NCBI RefSeq assembly: GCF_015767435.1
Contig: NZ_JADWOV010000245.1
Location: 1-64,000 of the forward strand
Direction: 5' to 3'
Origin: Polaribacter sp. BAL334
GTDB taxonomy: Bacteria > Bacteroidota > Bacteroidia > Flavobacteriales > Flavobacteriaceae
DNA: 64,000 nucleotides
The notes beneath the pieces are model-generated. The model was not told where the DNA came from. It saw only the letters and a list, made by a program, of their open reading frames with translations, and ran no database searches. Positions within the stretch are counted from its first letter, which is position 1. Each line of letters begins with the position of its first letter. Made by a program: the position numbers and the translations under genes. This document shows positions 40,828 to 50,747 of this stretch, piece after piece.

Positions 40828-43080
40828 ATGATTTTAGAAGAAATGGTATCCGTAGCAACCAACAACAACGATTTTAAAAAAGGCGTTTGGAATACGAGCA
40901 TTAACGTGCGTGATTTTATCCTTCAAAACATCCTTCCTTATCACGGAAATGACCATTTTTTAGTAGGACCAAGTCCGAAAACAGTGGCTCTTTGGAATGT
41001 TTGTAAAAAATTTACCCAAGAAGAAAGAGAAAGAAATGGAGTACATTCAGTGGATACTGAAACCATTTCAGGAATTGCCAATTTTAAAGCAGGCTACATT
41101 GACAGAGAAAATGAAGTGATTGTAGGATTGCAAACAGATGCCCTTTTGAAACGCGCAATGAAACCTTTTGGAGGCTATAAAGTGGTTCAAAAAGCATTGG
41201 AGGAACACGGATTTCAACCTAGTGATGAAATCAATACCTTGTTTAGTAAATATGTAAAAACCCACAATGATGGTGTTTTTGATGTGTATAATTCCGAAAT
41301 CAAAAAACTAAGAAACTTAGGATTTTTAACAGGTTTGCCAGATAATTATGCACGAGGTAGAATTATTGGTGATTATAGAAGAGTCGCTTTGTATGGAATT
41401 GATCGTTTGATTGAAGCTAAAAAACAAGATTTAGCATCCATCAAAGGCCCTATGACAGATGCTGTAATTCGTTTGCGTGAAGAAGTTGCCGAACAAATCA
41501 AAGCCTTGAAAGACATGATTGTGATGGGAAATCATTACAATTTGGAACTCAATCGTCCTGCAGAAAATGCTCAAGAAGCCGTGCAATGGACATATATGGC
41601 GTATTTGGCAGCTGTAAAAGAACAAGATGGAGCTGCTATGTCTTTAGGAAATGTAGCTTCGTTCTTGGATATTTATATTGAAAGAGATTTGCAAAACGGA
41701 TTCATTTCCGAAGAAGAAGCGCAAGAATTTATTGACCAATTTGTGATGAAATTGAGAATGGTGCGTCACTTGAGAATGGCAGCCTATGACGAAATTTTCG
41801 CTGGCGACCCTACTTGGGTTACTGAAGCCATTGGTGGTATGTTGCATGATGGAAGAACAAAAGTAACCAAAACAGCGTTCCGATTTTTACATACTTTATA
41901 CAATTTAGGTCCATCACCAGAACCAAATATTACGGTTTTATGGTCTCCTTATTTGCCTACGAATTTCAAAAAATACTGTTCAAAAGTAGCGATTGAAACC
42001 TCCTCTATCCAATTTGAAAATGATGCTTTGATGAGAACCACAAGAGGTTCTGATGATTACGGAATTGCCTGCTGTGTGTCTTACCAAGAACTAGGAAAAC
42101 AAATTCAGTTTTTTGGTGCAAGAACCAACTTGGCAAAAACACTTTTATTGGCCATCAATGGTGGTCGATGTGAAATCACAGGAACTAAAATTGTAGATGG
42201 CATTGAACCCATTCAAGGAGTGTTGGATTATGAAAAAGTCATGGCAAACTTTGCAATCGCTATGAAAAAAGTAGCGCAAGTGTACAATGATGCCATGAAC
42301 ATCATACATTATATGCATGATAAATATTATTATGAAAAAGCCCAAATGGCATTGATTGATACCAATCCTGATATTAATATTGCTTACGGAATTGCAGGTT
42401 TATCTATTGTTGCAGATTCTTTGTCTGCTATCAAATATGCGAAAGTAACTCCTATTTTTAATGAAGAGGGATTGACGGTTGATTTCAAAATTGAAGGCAA
42501 CTTTCCAACCTATGGGAATGATGATGATCGTGTAGATTTGATTGCAAAAGATGCTGTAAAAGCGTTTAATGACGAACTCAAAAAACTCGCCGTTTATAAA
42601 AATGCCACTCCTACCATGTCTGTGTTGACCATTACATCCAATGTAGTGTATGGTAAAAAAACAGGTGCCACTCCTGATGGAAGAGCTTATGGAGTGCCTT
42701 TTGCCCCAGGCGCAAATCCAATGCATGGAAGAGATACCAATGGTGCTATTGCTTCTTTAAATTCTGTATCGAAAATAGATTACAGAGATTCTCTTGACGG
42801 AATTTCAAATACCTTTTCGATTGTTCCAAAATCATTGGGAGCTACTAAAGAAGAGCAAATTGACAATTTGGTAGGCACACTTACAGGCTATTTTGATCAC
42901 GGAGCACAACATTTAAACGTGAATGTGTTTGACAAAGAAACCCTATTAGATGCTATGGAACATCCTGAAAATCATCCTCAATTGACAATTAGAGTTTCTG
43001 GATATGCCGTTAATTTTATTCGATTGACCAAAGAACAACAAATGGAAGTGATTTCGCGATCTTTCCACGAGTCTTTATAA
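40828..43080 (+). CDS. pflB: Formate C-acetyltransferase (pyruvate formate-lyase)
   Basis: 750 aa glycyl-radical enzyme converting pyruvate and CoA to acetyl-CoA and formate. Active-site Cys415-Cys416 lie in [10 protein letters not shown]. The glycyl-radical site is Gly725 in RVSGYAVNF, close to the C-terminus. Length and motifs match true PFL rather than related diol dehydratases. The adjacent activating enzyme and OFA-family transporter support a role in fermentation or microaerobic growth. The AACAT/ATGTT palindromes upstream suggest oxygen- or redox-dependent control. The first ATG gives the expected N-terminus. Confidence 0.97.
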   Translation: MILEEMVSVATNNNDFKKGVWNTSINVRDFILQNILPYHGNDHFLVGPSPKTVALWNVCKKFTQEERERNGVHSVDTETISGIANFKAGYIDRENEVIVGLQTDALLKRAMKPFGGYKVVQKALEEHGFQPSDEINTLFSKYVKTHNDGVFDVYNSEIKKLRNLGFLTGLPDNYARGRIIGDYRRVALYGIDRLIEAKKQDLASIKGPMTDAVIRLREEVAEQIKALKDMIVMGNHYNLELNRPAENAQEAVQWTYMAYLAAVKEQDGAAMSLGNVASFLDIYIERDLQNGFISEEEAQEFIDQFVMKLRMVRHLRMAAYDEIFAGDPTWVTEAIGGMLHDGRTKVTKTAFRFLHTLYNLGPSPEPNITVLWSPYLPTNFKKYCSKVAIETSSIQFENDALMRTTRGSDDYGIACCVSYQELGKQIQFFGARTNLAKTLLLAINGGRCEITGTKIVDGIEPIQGVLDYEKVMANFAIAMKKVAQVYNDAMNIIHYMHDKYYYEKAQMALIDTNPDINIAYGIAGLSIVADSLSAIKYAKVTPIFNEEGLTVDFKIEGNFPTYGNDDDRVDLIAKDAVKAFNDELKKLAVYKNATPTMSVLTITSNVVYGKKTGATPDGRAYGVPFAPGANPMHGRDTNGAIASLNSVSKIDYRDSLDGISNTFSIVPKSLGATKEEQIDNLVGTLTGYFDHGAQHLNVNVFDKETLLDAMEHPENHPQLTIRVSGYAVNFIRLTKEQQMEVISRSFHESL

Positions 43081-43102
43081 TAATTTGTATATTAGTTGAA
43101 TT

Positions 43103-43184
43103 AGGATTCAAAAAATAGGATTTTCGCCTTCAAAAGCGCTGTATCGTCTTCATTAAAATAACCCTATTTTTTGAATCCTTTTTA
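43103..43184 (+). terminator. Long hairpin between pflB and pflA
   Basis: AGGATTCAAAAAATAGG (43103-43119) pairs perfectly (17 bp) with 43163-43179 across a 43-base loop, and the right arm runs into five T. This could terminate pflB transcripts or lower the level of pflA relative to pflB, as PFL is needed in large excess over its activase. It starts 23 bases after the pflB stop. Confidence 0.6.
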
Positions 43185-43223
43185 TCATCAGAAAAACTAC
43201 TTCTTATCAAAACATCTGAAAAC

Positions 43224-43955
43224 ATATTACGCGTTCATTCCATTGAATCTTTTGGCACTCATGATGGGCCAGGCATACGAATGGTCGTTTTTTTGCAGGG
43301 ATGCAAATTGAAATGTGTGTATTGCCACAACCCAGATACGATTGATACGCATGGTGGTGAGGATATGGACATTGAAACGTTGGTACAAAAAGCCATCCGT
43401 ATGAAATCCTATTTTGGTGAAACTGGTGGAGTGACCGTTTCAGGTGGAGAACCTTTGTTGCAAGCCACCAATTTGATTGCCTTTTTCAAGCGTTTGAAAG
43501 AAGAAAACATTCATACTACTATTGATACCAATGGGCGAATTTTAAACCATCCTGTTACAGAATTGTTGGATGACTATACCGATTTAATTATGCTTGACAT
43601 CAAACACATGACCGAAGAAGGGTTTAAAAAAATTACAGGACAAAAGAACAAAGAAACGGCTTTTTTAATGGCGAAACATCGAGAAGCAACTGGCAAAAAA
43701 ATGTGGTTGCGCTATGTGTTGATTCCCGAAATCACGAGTCATCCTGAATTGTTGCATCAACTAGGTGCTTATTTCAAAGATTTTACCACCATTGAACAAC
43801 TAGAAATTCAACCTTATCACAAATTAGGCGTCCACAAATGGGAGGCTTTGGGATGGGAATATCCGTTAAAAAACGCTAGAGAAAATACCGAAGCTGAATT
43901 GCAATCTGCAAAAGCTATTTTAAGTAACTACTTTCAAAAAGTAAAAATCAACTAA
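43224..43955 (+). CDS. pflA: Pyruvate formate-lyase activating enzyme, no ATG start
   Basis: Radical SAM protein that installs the glycyl radical in PflB. The 4Fe-4S cluster motif CX3CX2C is GCKLKCVYCHNP; GGVTVSGGEPLLQ and LDIKHMTEEGF follow. The first ATG (43281) would cut off ILRVHSIESFGTHDGPGIR, the conserved start of the family. The frame is open back to a TAG at about 43117 but has no ATG, GTG or TTG. The most likely start is ATA at 43224, giving about 243 aa, the normal length; the start is thus non-canonical and uncertain. It lies downstream of the pflB hairpin and 3 bases before the transporter gene. Confidence 0.88.
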   Translation: MLRVHSIESFGTHDGPGIRMVVFLQGCKLKCVYCHNPDTIDTHGGEDMDIETLVQKAIRMKSYFGETGGVTVSGGEPLLQATNLIAFFKRLKEENIHTTIDTNGRILNHPVTELLDDYTDLIMLDIKHMTEEGFKKITGQKNKETAFLMAKHREATGKKMWLRYVLIPEITSHPELLHQLGAYFKDFTTIEQLEIQPYHKLGVHKWEALGWEYPLKNARENTEAELQSAKAILSNYFQKVKIN

Positions 43956-43958
43956 CTT

Positions 43959-45215
43959 ATGAATGCACAAAAACTAAAAAACCGTTGGCTAATTGCTGCT
44001 TCTGCAGTGGGAATTCACATTTCAATTGGCTCCGTCTATGCCTATTCTGTCATGACAAATCCTGTAAAAGATATTTTTGAAGTGGAAGGAAGCACCGTAA
44101 AATGGGCGTTTAAAATTGCTATTTTATTGTTAGGTTTATCCGCAGCATTTTTAGGAAAATGGGTAGAAAAAGTAGGTCCTAGAAAAAGTGGGATTACAGC
44201 TGGTATTTTATATGGTGTGGGCATTTTAGGTTCGGGATTGGCTGTTCAATTGGATTCTTTGTGGTTGTTTTATCTTTGCTATGGGGTTATTGGTGGAATT
44301 GGATTGGGAGTAGGTTATATTACTCCAGTAAGTACTTTGGTAAAATGGTTTCCAGACAGAAGAGGATTGGCTACAGGAATGGCAATTATGGGTTTTGGAT
44401 TTGCTGCGTTGATATTTGGTCCCATCATGGCAAAATTATTTGAAACAGTAGGCGTTGCAAACACCTTTTATATTTTAGGTACGCTTTATACCATCATTAT
44501 TTTATCCTCAGCCAATTATATTGAAAGACCTCCTGTTGGTTATTTTCCTGAAGGATTTGATGACGCTGCAAAAAACGCTATCAAACAAGATATTTCGAAT
44601 GTTACCGCAAACGAAGCACTCAAATCGGAACGATTTTACTATATCTGGATCATGATGTTTATCAATATTTCCTGTGGGATTGCCATCATTTCTGCTGCCA
44701 GTCCTATGATGCAGGAAAAACTAAATTACACGTCCATGCAAGCAGCAACTATTGTAGGTTTTATTGGGGTTTTTAATGGATTAGGAAGACTTTTATGGTC
44801 TACGATTTCTGATTATTTAGGCAGAGCAAATACCTATATTTTGTTCTTTGCTTTCCAAGTTTTAGCGTTTTATTTCCTTCCAAAAATTGGTGTAGAAAGT
44901 ATCTTTTTATTGGTTTTATTCACAGTCATCACCATGTATGGAGGAGGTTTTGCCACATTACCTGCTTTTTTGGGCGATTTATTTGGCACCAAACAATTGG
45001 GTGCAATTCACGGATATGTTTTGGCTGCATGGGCTTTGGCTGGCGTGGTAGGCCCTACTATTTATGATATGGTGAAAGAAAAAACAGGTTCTTTAGACAC
45101 TACCTTGCTCATTTTTGCAGGTTTGTTTGTCATCGCGCTTGTCATCTCTATTTTGATGAAAGTATCCATTCTAAAATCAGAAAAATTGGCAAAAAAGACG
45201 CTAAGTTTCGGGTAA
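43959..45215 (+). CDS. OFA-family MFS transporter (oxalate/formate or lactate type)
   Basis: 418 aa with about twelve transmembrane helices. NRWLIAASAVGIHISIGSVY and AYSVMTNPV at the start and the motif NGLGRLLWSTISDYLGRANT are typical of the oxalate:formate antiporter (OFA) subfamily, which includes lactate, pyruvate and formate carriers. The pflBA context points to a fermentation acid as substrate. Start 3 bases after the pflA stop indicates coupled translation. Its last codons (LAKKTLSFG) are repeated, slightly changed, 237 bases downstream. Confidence 0.92.
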   Translation: MNAQKLKNRWLIAASAVGIHISIGSVYAYSVMTNPVKDIFEVEGSTVKWAFKIAILLLGLSAAFLGKWVEKVGPRKSGITAGILYGVGILGSGLAVQLDSLWLFYLCYGVIGGIGLGVGYITPVSTLVKWFPDRRGLATGMAIMGFGFAALIFGPIMAKLFETVGVANTFYILGTLYTIIILSSANYIERPPVGYFPEGFDDAAKNAIKQDISNVTANEALKSERFYYIWIMMFINISCGIAIISAASPMMQEKLNYTSMQAATIVGFIGVFNGLGRLLWSTISDYLGRANTYILFFAFQVLAFYFLPKIGVESIFLLVLFTVITMYGGGFATLPAFLGDLFGTKQLGAIHGYVLAAWALAGVVGPTIYDMVKEKTGSLDTTLLIFAGLFVIALVISILMKVSILKSEKLAKKTLSFG

Positions 45216-45453
45216 AATGTATCTTTTTGATGTTAATTCAAAAAATGAGGTTGTAAATAATAGTGTAAATAGCTTGTTGAGTGTAATTATTTTATTGGAT
45301 AAAAAAATAGTTTTTTTTGCCACGGATTCACAAATTTCAAGGATTTCATCACCATAATTGTTTTCATCTTTGATGAAAATTCAAATTTATTGGATTCATA
45401 GTGATCAAAAATCCGTAAATCAGTGGCAAAAAAGGCACTAAGTTTTGGGTAAA
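45187..45453. repeat. Palindromic GCCAC...GTGGC repeat flanked by a duplication of the transporter 3' end
   Basis: TTTTTTTGCCACGGATT (45313-45327) and ATCCGTAAATCAGTGGCAAAAAA (45411-45433) are imperfect inverted arms of a ~120-base palindrome with an inner hairpin TTTTCATC/GATGAAAA (45361-45379). Such gccac..gtggc palindromes are a recurrent intergenic repeat in flavobacteria (recalled). The right arm continues into 30 bases (45424-45453) that copy the transporter 3' end (45187-45216) with 3 mismatches, keeping the KKxLSFG-stop frame. The gap to asd (45454-45605) holds a small hairpin, AACCGT/ACGGTT, and nothing else obvious. Confidence 0.6.
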
Positions 45454-45605
45454 GTTCATTTTGAACAACCGTAAAAGTTAAATTTTAAACACCAGAAATG
45501 TTGTTGCTTCAATTTTAAACTTTTCTTGATTTAACGGTTTTTGAGGCAATAGAATCCTACATTTTTTAAGATATTTGCAGCCTAATTACAAAAAACAAAT
45601 TTCAA

Positions 45606-46595
45606 ATGAAAATAGCAGTTGTGGGTGCTACAGGAATGGTCGGCACAGTCATGTTACGAGTTTTAGAAGAACGCAATCTTCCCATCACAGAATTGATTCC
45701 GGTTGCATCCGAAAAATCTGCAGGAAAAACCTTGACTTTCAAAGGAAAGGAATATACGATTGTGACGCTTGAACAAGCTGTTGCTCTAAAGCCTGAAATC
45801 GCATTGTTTTCTGCTGGTGGTGAAACCTCGTTGTTATGGGCTCCAAAATTTGCTGCTGTAGGCACCAAAGTAATTGACAATTCTTCAGCTTGGCGAATGG
45901 ATGTTGATAAAAAATTGGTCGTGCCAGAAATCAATGGGGATGTGTTGACCAAAGACGATTATATCATTGCGAATCCTAATTGCTCTACCATTCAATTGGT
46001 GATGGTCTTAGCACCTTTGCATTTAAAATACACTATGAAACGTGTGGTAATTTCTACCTATCAATCTGTTTCTGGGACAGGTGTAAAAGCCGTGCAACAA
46101 TTGGCAAATGAAGAAGCAGGAATTGAAGGCGAAATGGCTTATCATTATAAAATTGGTAGAAATGCCATTCCTCAATGCGATGTATTTTTAGAAAATGGCT
46201 ACACTAAAGAAGAAATGAAATTGGTGAAAGAACCTAAAAAGATTTTACGCGATGATTCGTTTTCAGTAACTGCTACTGCTGTCAGAATCCCTACTGCAGG
46301 AGGACATTCAGAGGCTGTAAATGTGGAATTTGAACATGATTTTGATGTGGCTGAAGTTCGTCGAATTTTAAGTGAAACTCCAGGTGTGATTGTGCAAGAT
46401 GATTTGGCAAACCATATCTATCCAATGCCTATCACTGCCAATGACAAAGATGACGTTTTTGTTGGGCGTATCCGAAGAGATGAATCTCAAAAAAATACCT
46501 TAAATTTGTGGATTGTTGCAGATAACTTGCGTAAAGGAGCAGCAACCAACACGATTCAGATTGCTGAATATTTAATCGCTCACAACTTGGTATAA
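45606..46595 (+). CDS. asd: Aspartate-semialdehyde dehydrogenase
   Basis: 329 aa. The NADP-binding start GATGMVGTVM (about 8-17) is followed by the catalytic Cys126 in IANPNCSTIQ and the dimerisation/active-site region IPTAGGHSEAVNVEFE. It reduces aspartyl-4-phosphate to the semialdehyde in the lysine, threonine, methionine and diaminopimelate pathways. Length and motifs match the family. It is a core gene, separated from the pfl cluster by a 390-base repeat-containing gap and followed 14 bases later by a flavoprotein reductase. Confidence 0.97.
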   Translation: MKIAVVGATGMVGTVMLRVLEERNLPITELIPVASEKSAGKTLTFKGKEYTIVTLEQAVALKPEIALFSAGGETSLLWAPKFAAVGTKVIDNSSAWRMDVDKKLVVPEINGDVLTKDDYIIANPNCSTIQLVMVLAPLHLKYTMKRVVISTYQSVSGTGVKAVQQLANEEAGIEGEMAYHYKIGRNAIPQCDVFLENGYTKEEMKLVKEPKKILRDDSFSVTATAVRIPTAGGHSEAVNVEFEHDFDVAEVRRILSETPGVIVQDDLANHIYPMPITANDKDDVFVGRIRRDESQKNTLNLWIVADNLRKGAATNTIQIAEYLIAHNLV

Positions 46596-46609
46596 TTTTA
46601 TTTTTCATA

Positions 46610-47653
46610 ATGTCAACATTTTATAAAACTAGCATTCAAGAGATTACACACGAAACCGCAACTGCGGTTTCTGTGTTATTTCACATTCCTGAAAACCTTC
46701 AAAAAGAATTTCAATTCACAGCAGGACAGTACATTACATTGCAAAAAGAGATTCATGGAGAAACCGTACGACGTGCCTATTCAATTTGCTCTACACCACA
46801 AAGTGGCGAAATACGAGTAGCCATCAAAGCTGTGGAAAAAGGCGTGTTTTCTAGTTATGCAACCTCCGAATTGAAAGTGGGGGATGCTATTGAAATTTCT
46901 GCCCCAGAAGGCCGCTTTCAATTGCAACCTCAACCCAACAAAAACTATATTGGGTTTGCTGCAGGAAGTGGAATTACGCCGATTTTATCGATGTTGAAAA
47001 CGGTTTTAGAATCCGAACCAAGTGCCACTTTTACGCTTGTTTATGGAAATAGAACTGTTTCCGAAACGATGTTTTACACTGAATTATTGGCATTGAAACA
47101 GCAATATCCCAATTTTCAGTTGGAATTTATTTGCAGTAGAGAGCGTCAAGAAAATGCATTGTTTGGCAGAATAGACAAAGCTTTCACCAATTTTTTTATC
47201 AAAAACAAATACAAGGACACCTCTTTTGATGCAGCTTTTTTATGCGGTCCTAAAGACATGATTGACACGGTTTCCAACACCTTGAAAGAGGGAGGATTGT
47301 CATCAGAAAACATTCATTTTGAGTTGTTTACAACTGCAGTTGATGCGGAAGCTAGCTCGCAAATTAAAGACGGTACTACTTCCATCACCATCCTTTTGGA
47401 CGATGAAGAAACCACGTTTACGATGACCCAAACAGACACCATTTTGGCAGCTGCTTTGCGAAATCATATTGATGCCCCTTATTCGTGTCAAGGAGGGGTT
47501 TGTAGTTCGTGTTTGGGGAAAGTGACCGAAGGAAAAGCCGTGATGACGAAAAATTCTATTTTGACAGATGGCGAAGTGGCAGATGGATTTATTTTAACCT
47601 GTCAGGCACATCCTGTAACTCCAAAAATCACGATTGATTTTGATGATGTATAA
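46610..47653 (+). CDS. PaaE-like flavin reductase with C-terminal 2Fe-2S ferredoxin domain
   Basis: 347 aa. An FAD domain (about 1-105) contains the RRAYSICSTP motif. A NAD(P)-binding domain (about 106-240) contains GFAAGSGITPILSML and DAAFLCGPKDMID. A plant-type ferredoxin domain (about 255-347) has CQGGVCSSC and a fourth Cys in ILTCQAHP. This order is that of the phenylacetyl-CoA epoxidase reductase PaaE and related oxygenase reductases. No paaABCD genes are present in the window, so here it may serve another oxygenase or act alone. It is 14 bases after asd. Confidence 0.92.
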   Translation: MSTFYKTSIQEITHETATAVSVLFHIPENLQKEFQFTAGQYITLQKEIHGETVRRAYSICSTPQSGEIRVAIKAVEKGVFSSYATSELKVGDAIEISAPEGRFQLQPQPNKNYIGFAAGSGITPILSMLKTVLESEPSATFTLVYGNRTVSETMFYTELLALKQQYPNFQLEFICSRERQENALFGRIDKAFTNFFIKNKYKDTSFDAAFLCGPKDMIDTVSNTLKEGGLSSENIHFELFTTAVDAEASSQIKDGTTSITILLDDEETTFTMTQTDTILAAALRNHIDAPYSCQGGVCSSCLGKVTEGKAVMTKNSILTDGEVADGFILTCQAHPVTPKITIDFDDV

Positions 47654-47675
47654 AACATCCGTATTTTTGTAAAGT

Positions 47676-48362
47676 ATGGATATTTACAATATAAAAAACG
47701 CCCTACTTATTGGATTTTTCATGGCTTTCATGATAGGGCCTGTTTTTTTTATGTTGATACAAACCAGTATCTTAAAAGGAGCAAGAGCCGCCATCATTTT
47801 TGATTTGGGGGTGATTTTGGGCGATATTTCCTTTATTCTTATTGCGTATTATGGCAGTAGGTCGTTGTTAGAAAAAATAAAAGACGACCCTCGATTGTTT
47901 TTTATTGGTGGCATGGTATTGATTATTTATGGATTGATTACCTATTTTGACAAGGAAAATAAAAAAGAAGCGCTAGAAAGTAGTGAAATTTTAGAAATTC
48001 CTATCAAGAACAACTATTTAAAACTTTTTATCAAAGGCTACTTCTTAAACTTTATCAATATTGGTGTTTTAACCTTTTGGTTGGGTGCCGTTTTGGTTAT
48101 TGGGCCCTCTTTGGACATGAGTCGAACAGCCATATTTTCCTACTTTGGGTTTATCATTTTGGGCTATTTCCTTACGGATTTGGTAAAAATCTTTTTAGCC
48201 AAAAAACTAAAAGATAAAATGACGCCTGCTTTGGTGTATCGCATCAAAAGAATTATGGGGATTATTCTGATTGTTTGTGGTGTTTTCTTGATGCTGAAAG
48301 GGTTTATACCGAATGATAAGATCAATTCGATGATGAAAATTTCGGCAGTTATTGCTTCATAA
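47676..48362 (+). CDS. LysE-type translocator (amino-acid exporter family)
   Basis: 228 aa with about six transmembrane helices. The start FMAFMIGPVFFMLIQTSILKGARAA is the family signature of LysE/RhtB translocators (G-P-x-x-F motif), and the middle loop is charged. It exports amino acids or similar small molecules; the substrate is unknown. It is 22 bases after the PaaE-like gene and converges with the TonB-receptor gene, with a hairpin between. Confidence 0.88.
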   Translation: MDIYNIKNALLIGFFMAFMIGPVFFMLIQTSILKGARAAIIFDLGVILGDISFILIAYYGSRSLLEKIKDDPRLFFIGGMVLIIYGLITYFDKENKKEALESSEILEIPIKNNYLKLFIKGYFLNFINIGVLTFWLGAVLVIGPSLDMSRTAIFSYFGFIILGYFLTDLVKIFLAKKLKDKMTPALVYRIKRIMGIILIVCGVFLMLKGFIPNDKINSMMKISAVIAS

Positions 48363-48465
48363 AGCAGTTGTTTTTATACTAATTGAAAACATTGAAAGGA
48401 ATCAAAGACCATACAAAGCTTTATGAACTCTTAGATATTTGATTAAAAAATAGTGTAAAAACAAC

Positions 48466-48490
48466 GTGCCACTATCAAATAAAGTGGCAC
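48466..48490. terminator. Hairpin between convergent lysE-like and TonB-receptor genes
   Basis: GTGCCACT (48466-48473) pairs with AGTGGCAC (48483-48490) across a 9-base loop. On the minus strand a stretch of T follows after a few bases. It is probably a bidirectional terminator for the two converging genes. Confidence 0.45.
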
Positions 48491-48506
48491 ATTGTGGTAC
48501 TTTATT

Positions 48507-50738
48507 TTAAAGCTTTGCCCCAACTGAAACAAAAAAGGTTCTGCCTTCTCCCGGTAATATTCCCGGACCTGGATACCCTCCAGCTCTTCTTGTTGCGTAC
48601 ATTTGGTTGGTTAGGTTGTTGATGCCAGCTTTGATATTATAGTTCTTCAGCCATTTGTATTCTGCAGAAAAATCCATTACTTCATAACCATCTAACCAGC
48701 CGGTTACTCCATTAGCCGAAGGGTTTTGAGTGTTGTTGGCATCCGTAAAAATACCCCCTGAAGTGCGGTATTGTAGAGTAGAAGAAAAATTATTTTTGCT
48801 ATACACTAAGCCAAAATTATGCACATATCTTGGGGAATTTTCTACGCGATTGCCGTTTAAATTGCTTTCTGTAATTACCACATTGGGTGCTGAACCACTT
48901 GTGGTAAACACACTAAAATCAGTATAGCGAGCATCAATAAAACTCATCGTAGCAAATAGCTCTAGATTTCCGAAAGTGTTGTGGATGTTAAAAAATCGAG
49001 CAACATTAAAATTCACAAAACTTTCTATTCCTTGGTTTACGGTTTCGCCTAAATTGGTTCGATATAAAAATGTTCCTTGAGTTGGGTCGTTATTCACAAA
49101 CTGACGAATTCCCCCAATACGGTTGTTGTAACGTAAGTAAAACAAACTTACATCAAAATTGATATAATTATTAATGGTTCCACGATAGCCCAAATCGGCA
49201 TTATACCCAGAAGCATCGCTTAAGTTTGGATCGATAACGTCGGTAACTGCTGGTGGGGTAAAGTCAGAAAATAACACTGGACGAAATGCCTGTGTGATGT
49301 TCGCATACAAATTGGTGGTACCAAACACATACTCCAACCCAAAACCAAATAAAGCTCTGCTACGAGAAATGTTTTTATTTTCGAACGGCACTTCATTGCC
49401 AGATTGTAATCCAAATCTACCCCTTCCGATGTTTTCGATGTATTCGTATCGAACTCCGGGAGTGATGCTGAATTTTTCGGTTACTTTAAATTGATTTTCT
49501 GCAAAGACAGCTACATTGTTGGTTAAAAAATCTAATGCTCTTGGATAGATTCCTTCTACGCTCAAATCATAATCTGCTGCGGCAGTGCCACGACCTTCTT
49601 GATTTCGGATGGTATTTGCACGATATAATCGAACTCCAAATGCCAAATTATTTTCCATTTTCCCTAAATTATAGTGCCATAAATTTCTGTTTTCTAAGCC
49701 AAAATTTTCATAGAAATCTCTATCCACTCTTCGGTTGGCATATTGGTCGGTTGCCGGATTGATAGCATCTGGAATATTTGGAGTAGCCGTAAAACCCACG
49801 CTGTTTCTTTCTCCCACCAAGCCGAAAAACTTGGTATTAGAGGTTAATCGTTCTGAAATTTTGGTGTCAAAGTTCACCGAAAACACATTCCAAGGCACGC
49901 CAAACCAATTTCGTTCTCTTACGGATTGACGAGGATTTTCATCAAATTGAGCATCGGTTAAACCACCTCCTTGCTGCAATTCATAGTTCATGTTCGTATA
50001 TTCCGCCGAAAGTTTGGTATTTTCTGTAAAAGCATATTCCAAAAACAAATGCGAGTTTCGTACTTTGTATTGGCTGTTTTCTCTCCAGCCATCTGCACTT
50101 CGGGAATGATTGTAGGCATAATAAGAAAACTTGCCTAATTTTCCACCAATGGCATTGTAGCTGCTCATTAAATTATAACTACCTACAGTATTTTGGGTTT
50201 CGAAAGAGAATTTTTTGGTGTTTTCGCGTTTCAATACATAGTTTAGCATCCCACCAAATTGTGGCCCATATTGCAAGGCAGCACCACCTCTGATTAATTC
50301 AATGTTTTCCACCGCTTCCAAAGGAGGGTTATAATACGCTTCAGGATAGCCAAACACATCTGCAGAGACATCGAAGCCGTTTTGTCTAACATTCAATTCC
50401 CAACTTCTATTGGGGCTTAACCCTCTGACTCCCACATTTATTTGTACACCAGAGCCATCATTTTCCCAGATATTTACTCCTGGTATTCTCGAAAAAACTT
50501 CACGAGCATTATTGGTGGTTAGGTTCGCATTGAAAGAAGAAAGTTTTAACACTTCATTTTTTTTTCCAGAAAAAATGGCATTTTTTTGGGTTTCGGGCAA
50601 GCGATCTGGACTCACTCTTACAGATGACACTACCACTGTGTCTAATCTTACAATCGTATCGTTTAAAATAACATTCTGATTTTGTGCATGCATGTACAAA
50701 CTGCATCCAAAAGCGAAAAGAGCATACAATTTTCTCAT
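48507..50738 (-). CDS. TonB-dependent siderophore/ferric-citrate-type receptor (FecA-like)
   Basis: 743 aa. Signal peptide (about 1-18, SLYMHAQ), plug (about 45-180: NNAREVFSRIPGVNIWENDG, GVRGLSPNRSWELNVRQNGF, ENIELIRGGAALQYGPQFGG) and a barrel ending FFVSVGAKL. The plug pattern is that of FecA and other ferric-siderophore receptors, without the SusC-type regulatory domain. A palindromic AT-rich box of the DtxR/Fur style lies at its promoter, supporting iron uptake. It stands alone as one transcription unit. The exact ligand is unknown. Confidence 0.93.
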   Translation of the reverse strand: MRKLYALFAFGCSLYMHAQNQNVILNDTIVRLDTVVVSSVRVSPDRLPETQKNAIFSGKKNEVLKLSSFNANLTTNNAREVFSRIPGVNIWENDGSGVQINVGVRGLSPNRSWELNVRQNGFDVSADVFGYPEAYYNPPLEAVENIELIRGGAALQYGPQFGGMLNYVLKRENTKKFSFETQNTVGSYNLMSSYNAIGGKLGKFSYYAYNHSRSADGWRENSQYKVRNSHLFLEYAFTENTKLSAEYTNMNYELQQGGGLTDAQFDENPRQSVRERNWFGVPWNVFSVNFDTKISERLTSNTKFFGLVGERNSVGFTATPNIPDAINPATDQYANRRVDRDFYENFGLENRNLWHYNLGKMENNLAFGVRLYRANTIRNQEGRGTAAADYDLSVEGIYPRALDFLTNNVAVFAENQFKVTEKFSITPGVRYEYIENIGRGRFGLQSGNEVPFENKNISRSRALFGFGLEYVFGTTNLYANITQAFRPVLFSDFTPPAVTDVIDPNLSDASGYNADLGYRGTINNYINFDVSLFYLRYNNRIGGIRQFVNNDPTQGTFLYRTNLGETVNQGIESFVNFNVARFFNIHNTFGNLELFATMSFIDARYTDFSVFTTSGSAPNVVITESNLNGNRVENSPRYVHNFGLVYSKNNFSSTLQYRTSGGIFTDANNTQNPSANGVTGWLDGYEVMDFSAEYKWLKNYNIKAGINNLTNQMYATRRAGGYPGPGILPGEGRTFFVSVGAKL

Positions 50739-50747
50739 TTAAAATTT

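Noticed and set aside
42400..42726. 108-aa minus-strand ORF inside pflB
   Set aside because: Antisense shadow, rich in His/Cys/Arg as expected for the reverse of this coding sequence.
43281..43283. First ATG of pflA as true start
   Set aside because: It would remove HSIESFGTHDGPGIR, conserved in the family and needed near the cluster.
46610..47653. Phenylacetate degradation (paa) locus
   Set aside because: Only a PaaE-like reductase is present; no paaABCD, paaK or paaG/Z genes in the window.
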